From: an uncultured Muribaculaceae bacterium
GTDB taxonomy: Bacteria; Bacteroidota; Bacteroidia; Bacteroidales; Muribaculaceae
NCBI GenBank assembly: GCA_910584055.1
Contig: CAJTZS010000082.1
Span: forward strand, 1 to 6,570
Length of the DNA: 6,570 nucleotides
Direction of reading: 5' to 3'
Of this stretch, positions 4,964 to 6,570 are shown in pieces (positions within the stretch are counted from its first letter, which is position 1; each line of letters starts with the position of its first letter). Below the pieces are notes generated by a model that saw only the letters and a list, made by a program, of their open reading frames with translations, did not search any database and was not told where the DNA came from. The position numbers and the translations under genes are program-made.

Positions 4964-6520
4964 TTACATTGTAAGTCGTGTGCCGGACTGACGGTCATCA
5001 ATGTCGTCGTAGCGGGAGCTGTTGCTGACTTCGTGCTCGCGCTTGTAGCCGGAGGAGCCGGAACTGACATTGAGGGAAGAGAGTGCGTTGGCAAGGTTTA
5101 ATGCGAACACTTGCGAGATTTCCGGGGAGTAGTCCTGTGGACGGGAAGGGAGAATACGGACTCCGGCTTTGGACTGGGTATTCTGCCTTATCCTCTCTTT
5201 AACCGCCTCGGCATCCTTTCGAGTAAGATGCAGCATGGCTATTGACATCAGGAAGTCTTGTCTTGCTTGTTCATCGGCATGTAGAGAGCGGAACTTGGCT
5301 TCCTCCTCCGGAGTTAATTCGATCAAAGGCATATAGCCGTCAGTCAAGGCAGCGCGGAGGCAATAGTTGCCGTTTCTATGTTTGACAACGGCCATGCCTT
5401 TTATTCTCTCTTGATGGTTGTGTATCGGATAGCGCATGAGATATTCGGTCAGTATCTCCTCGGAGAACATCGTGGCCGCTATTGTCAGGCCTACATCTTC
5501 GCGCTCGTCGTCTTTCACGCCGTTATACCATGCGTACTGCCTCGGTGAGATTGGCTTGCGGTACGTCGAGCCGTCTTTGACATTGATGAGCATATAGTTC
5601 CCTCTGCTGTCTTTGCCCACCTCGACAGTGAACAGGTCGCGGTACACGTCAAGCGGCGATGGTTTCCTCTGTGGCTTGATGGCGAAATCAATAAGCTCCG
5701 ACAGTTTCATCACCTTGCTGCCGTCGAAGGCAATCTTTTCGGCATGGTCGATTATACTGTAGCCTCTCACCCTGCCGTCCTTGTCCTTCTGGAAACTGAT
5801 GTCTATGCCAAACTTTGTCTTGAGAACATCAATGAGAGTCTGTATGCGCTGGCAGTTCTCCTCGCTCAACGGCTTGCCGTGGTTGTCAAGTATTTTGCGG
5901 ATGTCGGTGTTCAGCTTTGCCTTTACCGGCTTTCGCTTCTTACCTTTTGACACTTTGACATTATCGACACTTTGACATTTTCCCTCGGCTATCTCGCTCT
6001 TGTATTTCCGGATTATGGCACGAAGCTGCGTAGCGCGGTCTTTGCGCTTGGGGCTGTTCCTGGTGATTCGATTGAGAATGTCGCCGATGGCGATATTTCC
6101 GGCATTGCCGCCACACTTGAACAGACGGTATCCGTCGAGCGATTTCTCTATCTTGTAGCCATGAGTCTTGACGATATTGGCAAACTGCCTCTCCGTTTCG
6201 TAGTCGTAGCTGAGAATCCGGTTAATATCTTTCTTGATGTCAGGAGATAGTATGCGGTTGGCACACTCGTTAAGCCTGTGCCTGTCCTGATGGTCAGATA
6301 TGGCATAACCGTTTGGCTTTATTCTCGTCGAGAGAATATGCACATGGTTGTTGCCGGTATCATGATGGGCGTAAACAAAATACGGCTGATGGGCATATCC
6401 CATACCCACCATAAGCTCTCGCGCGAAGTCGGTGAGTTCTTCAGGCGACATGGCGCGTCCTTTCACAGATGCTGACACATGGAACTGGAAACGAGTCGTC
6501 TTTGTGTTGCCGTAAGTCTT
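4964..6520 (-). CDS. mobilization relaxase, 5'-truncated
   Basis: The visible frame encodes about 518 residues of a Bacteroidales mobilization relaxase, the nuclease that nicks at oriT and leads DNA into conjugal transfer. Family sequence near the N-terminus is clear: FQFHVSASVKG, then MSPEELTDFARELMVGMGY, then the metal-binding motif HHDTGNNHVHIL (two histidines in HVH at 6346-6338). The C-terminal two thirds are basic then acidic, with no motif I can name, ending in a Ser-rich tail. Missing is the N-terminal stretch that should hold the catalytic tyrosine. The frame meets a TAA at 6538-6536, and relaxase-like sequence ends near 6520. The remaining start codons (GTG 6478, ATG 6451) would give a protein lacking that region. 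Loss of the start is most simply explained by an insertion at the right edge. Stop is at 4964, followed by a terminator hairpin. Confidence 0.8.
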   Translation of the reverse strand, partial: KTYGNTKTTRFQFHVSASVKGRAMSPEELTDFARELMVGMGYAHQPYFVYAHHDTGNNHVHILSTRIKPNGYAISDHQDRHRLNECANRILSPDIKKDINRILSYDYETERQFANIVKTHGYKIEKSLDGYRLFKCGGNAGNIAIGDILNRITRNSPKRKDRATQLRAIIRKYKSEIAEGKCQSVDNVKVSKGKKRKPVKAKLNTDIRKILDNHGKPLSEENCQRIQTLIDVLKTKFGIDISFQKDKDGRVRGYSIIDHAEKIAFDGSKVMKLSELIDFAIKPQRKPSPLDVYRDLFTVEVGKDSRGNYMLINVKDGSTYRKPISPRQYAWYNGVKDDEREDVGLTIAATMFSEEILTEYLMRYPIHNHQERIKGMAVVKHRNGNYCLRAALTDGYMPLIELTPEEEAKFRSLHADEQARQDFLMSIAMLHLTRKDAEAVKERIRQNTQSKAGVRILPSRPQDYSPEISQVFALNLANALSSLNVSSGSSGYKREHEVSNSSRYDDIDDRQSGTRLTM

Positions 6521-6521
6521 A

Positions 6522-6570
6522 GAGAGTGTTTGAATTTAAACCAAATTAAACATTAAGTGGCAGAACAAAC
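6522..6570. mobile_element. possible insertion sequence terminus interrupting the relaxase gene
   Basis: Relaxase-like sequence stops at TTA (6519-6521), and the next bases read GAGAGTGTTTGAATTT on the plus strand. Ends beginning GAG and a TNA target duplication are known for the IS1031 group of the IS5 family, so TTA fits. The remaining ~30 bases are A/T-rich, with stops in the relaxase frame. No transposase is visible because the window ends here, so the assignment is inference. Confidence 0.4.

Overview
The window reads as part of an integrative, mobilizable element from a Bacteroidales genome (Bacteroides, Parabacteroides, Prevotella or a relative). Three things support this: the protein families (a Bacteroidetes-type tyrosine recombinase with a long charged linker and a Bacteroidales-type mobilization relaxase), promoters matching the Bacteroides consensus TTTG-N19-21-TAnnTTTG, and A-rich leaders without strong Shine-Dalgarno sequences. 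All supported genes lie on the minus strand, so the map is best read right to left.

Right edge to about 4960: a relaxase whose frame runs to a C-terminal stop at 4964. It carries the metal-binding HxDxxNxHVH motif but has lost its N-terminus. Homology-like sequence stops near 6520, where a TTA trinucleotide is followed by GAGAGTGTTTGAATTT, which resembles the end of an IS5-group insertion sequence. A hairpin follows the relaxase stop.

About 4470-4960: a 450-bp gene-free block dense in repeats. It holds five copies of the 9-bp box TAGT[C/G]ACTA, A/T-rich 12-mers, a nested pair of inverted repeats, and a tandem GGGTCACCACGT repeat abutting the integrase promoter. This is the best candidate for the recombination or regulatory (attP-like) region.

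3005-4468: a complete tyrosine recombinase with all R-K-HxxR-H-Y catalytic residues.

1063-2910: a compact three-gene operon with its own promoter, bracketed by two near-identical 20-bp operator-like repeats. It encodes a HigB/RelE-type toxin (GTG start), a HigA-type HTH antitoxin fused to an ImmA/IrrE-type HExxH peptidase domain, and a Panacea (SocA-like, DUF4065) protein. The genes overlap or are 8 bp apart. I infer a three-component addiction (or defence) module that stabilises the element: toxin, DNA-binding antitoxin with a protease domain, and an extra antitoxin, chaperone or proteolytic adaptor. This is the most interesting system in the window.

1-1062: no confident large gene. It holds three good Bacteroides-type promoters pointing left, one small candidate ORF, several hairpins, a perfect 15-bp inverted repeat, and three copies of a dimeric CTTTTGCCCTTT-type repeat. 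A leftward gene may start at 39 and leave the window. I see a regulatory or leader region here but cannot name its product.
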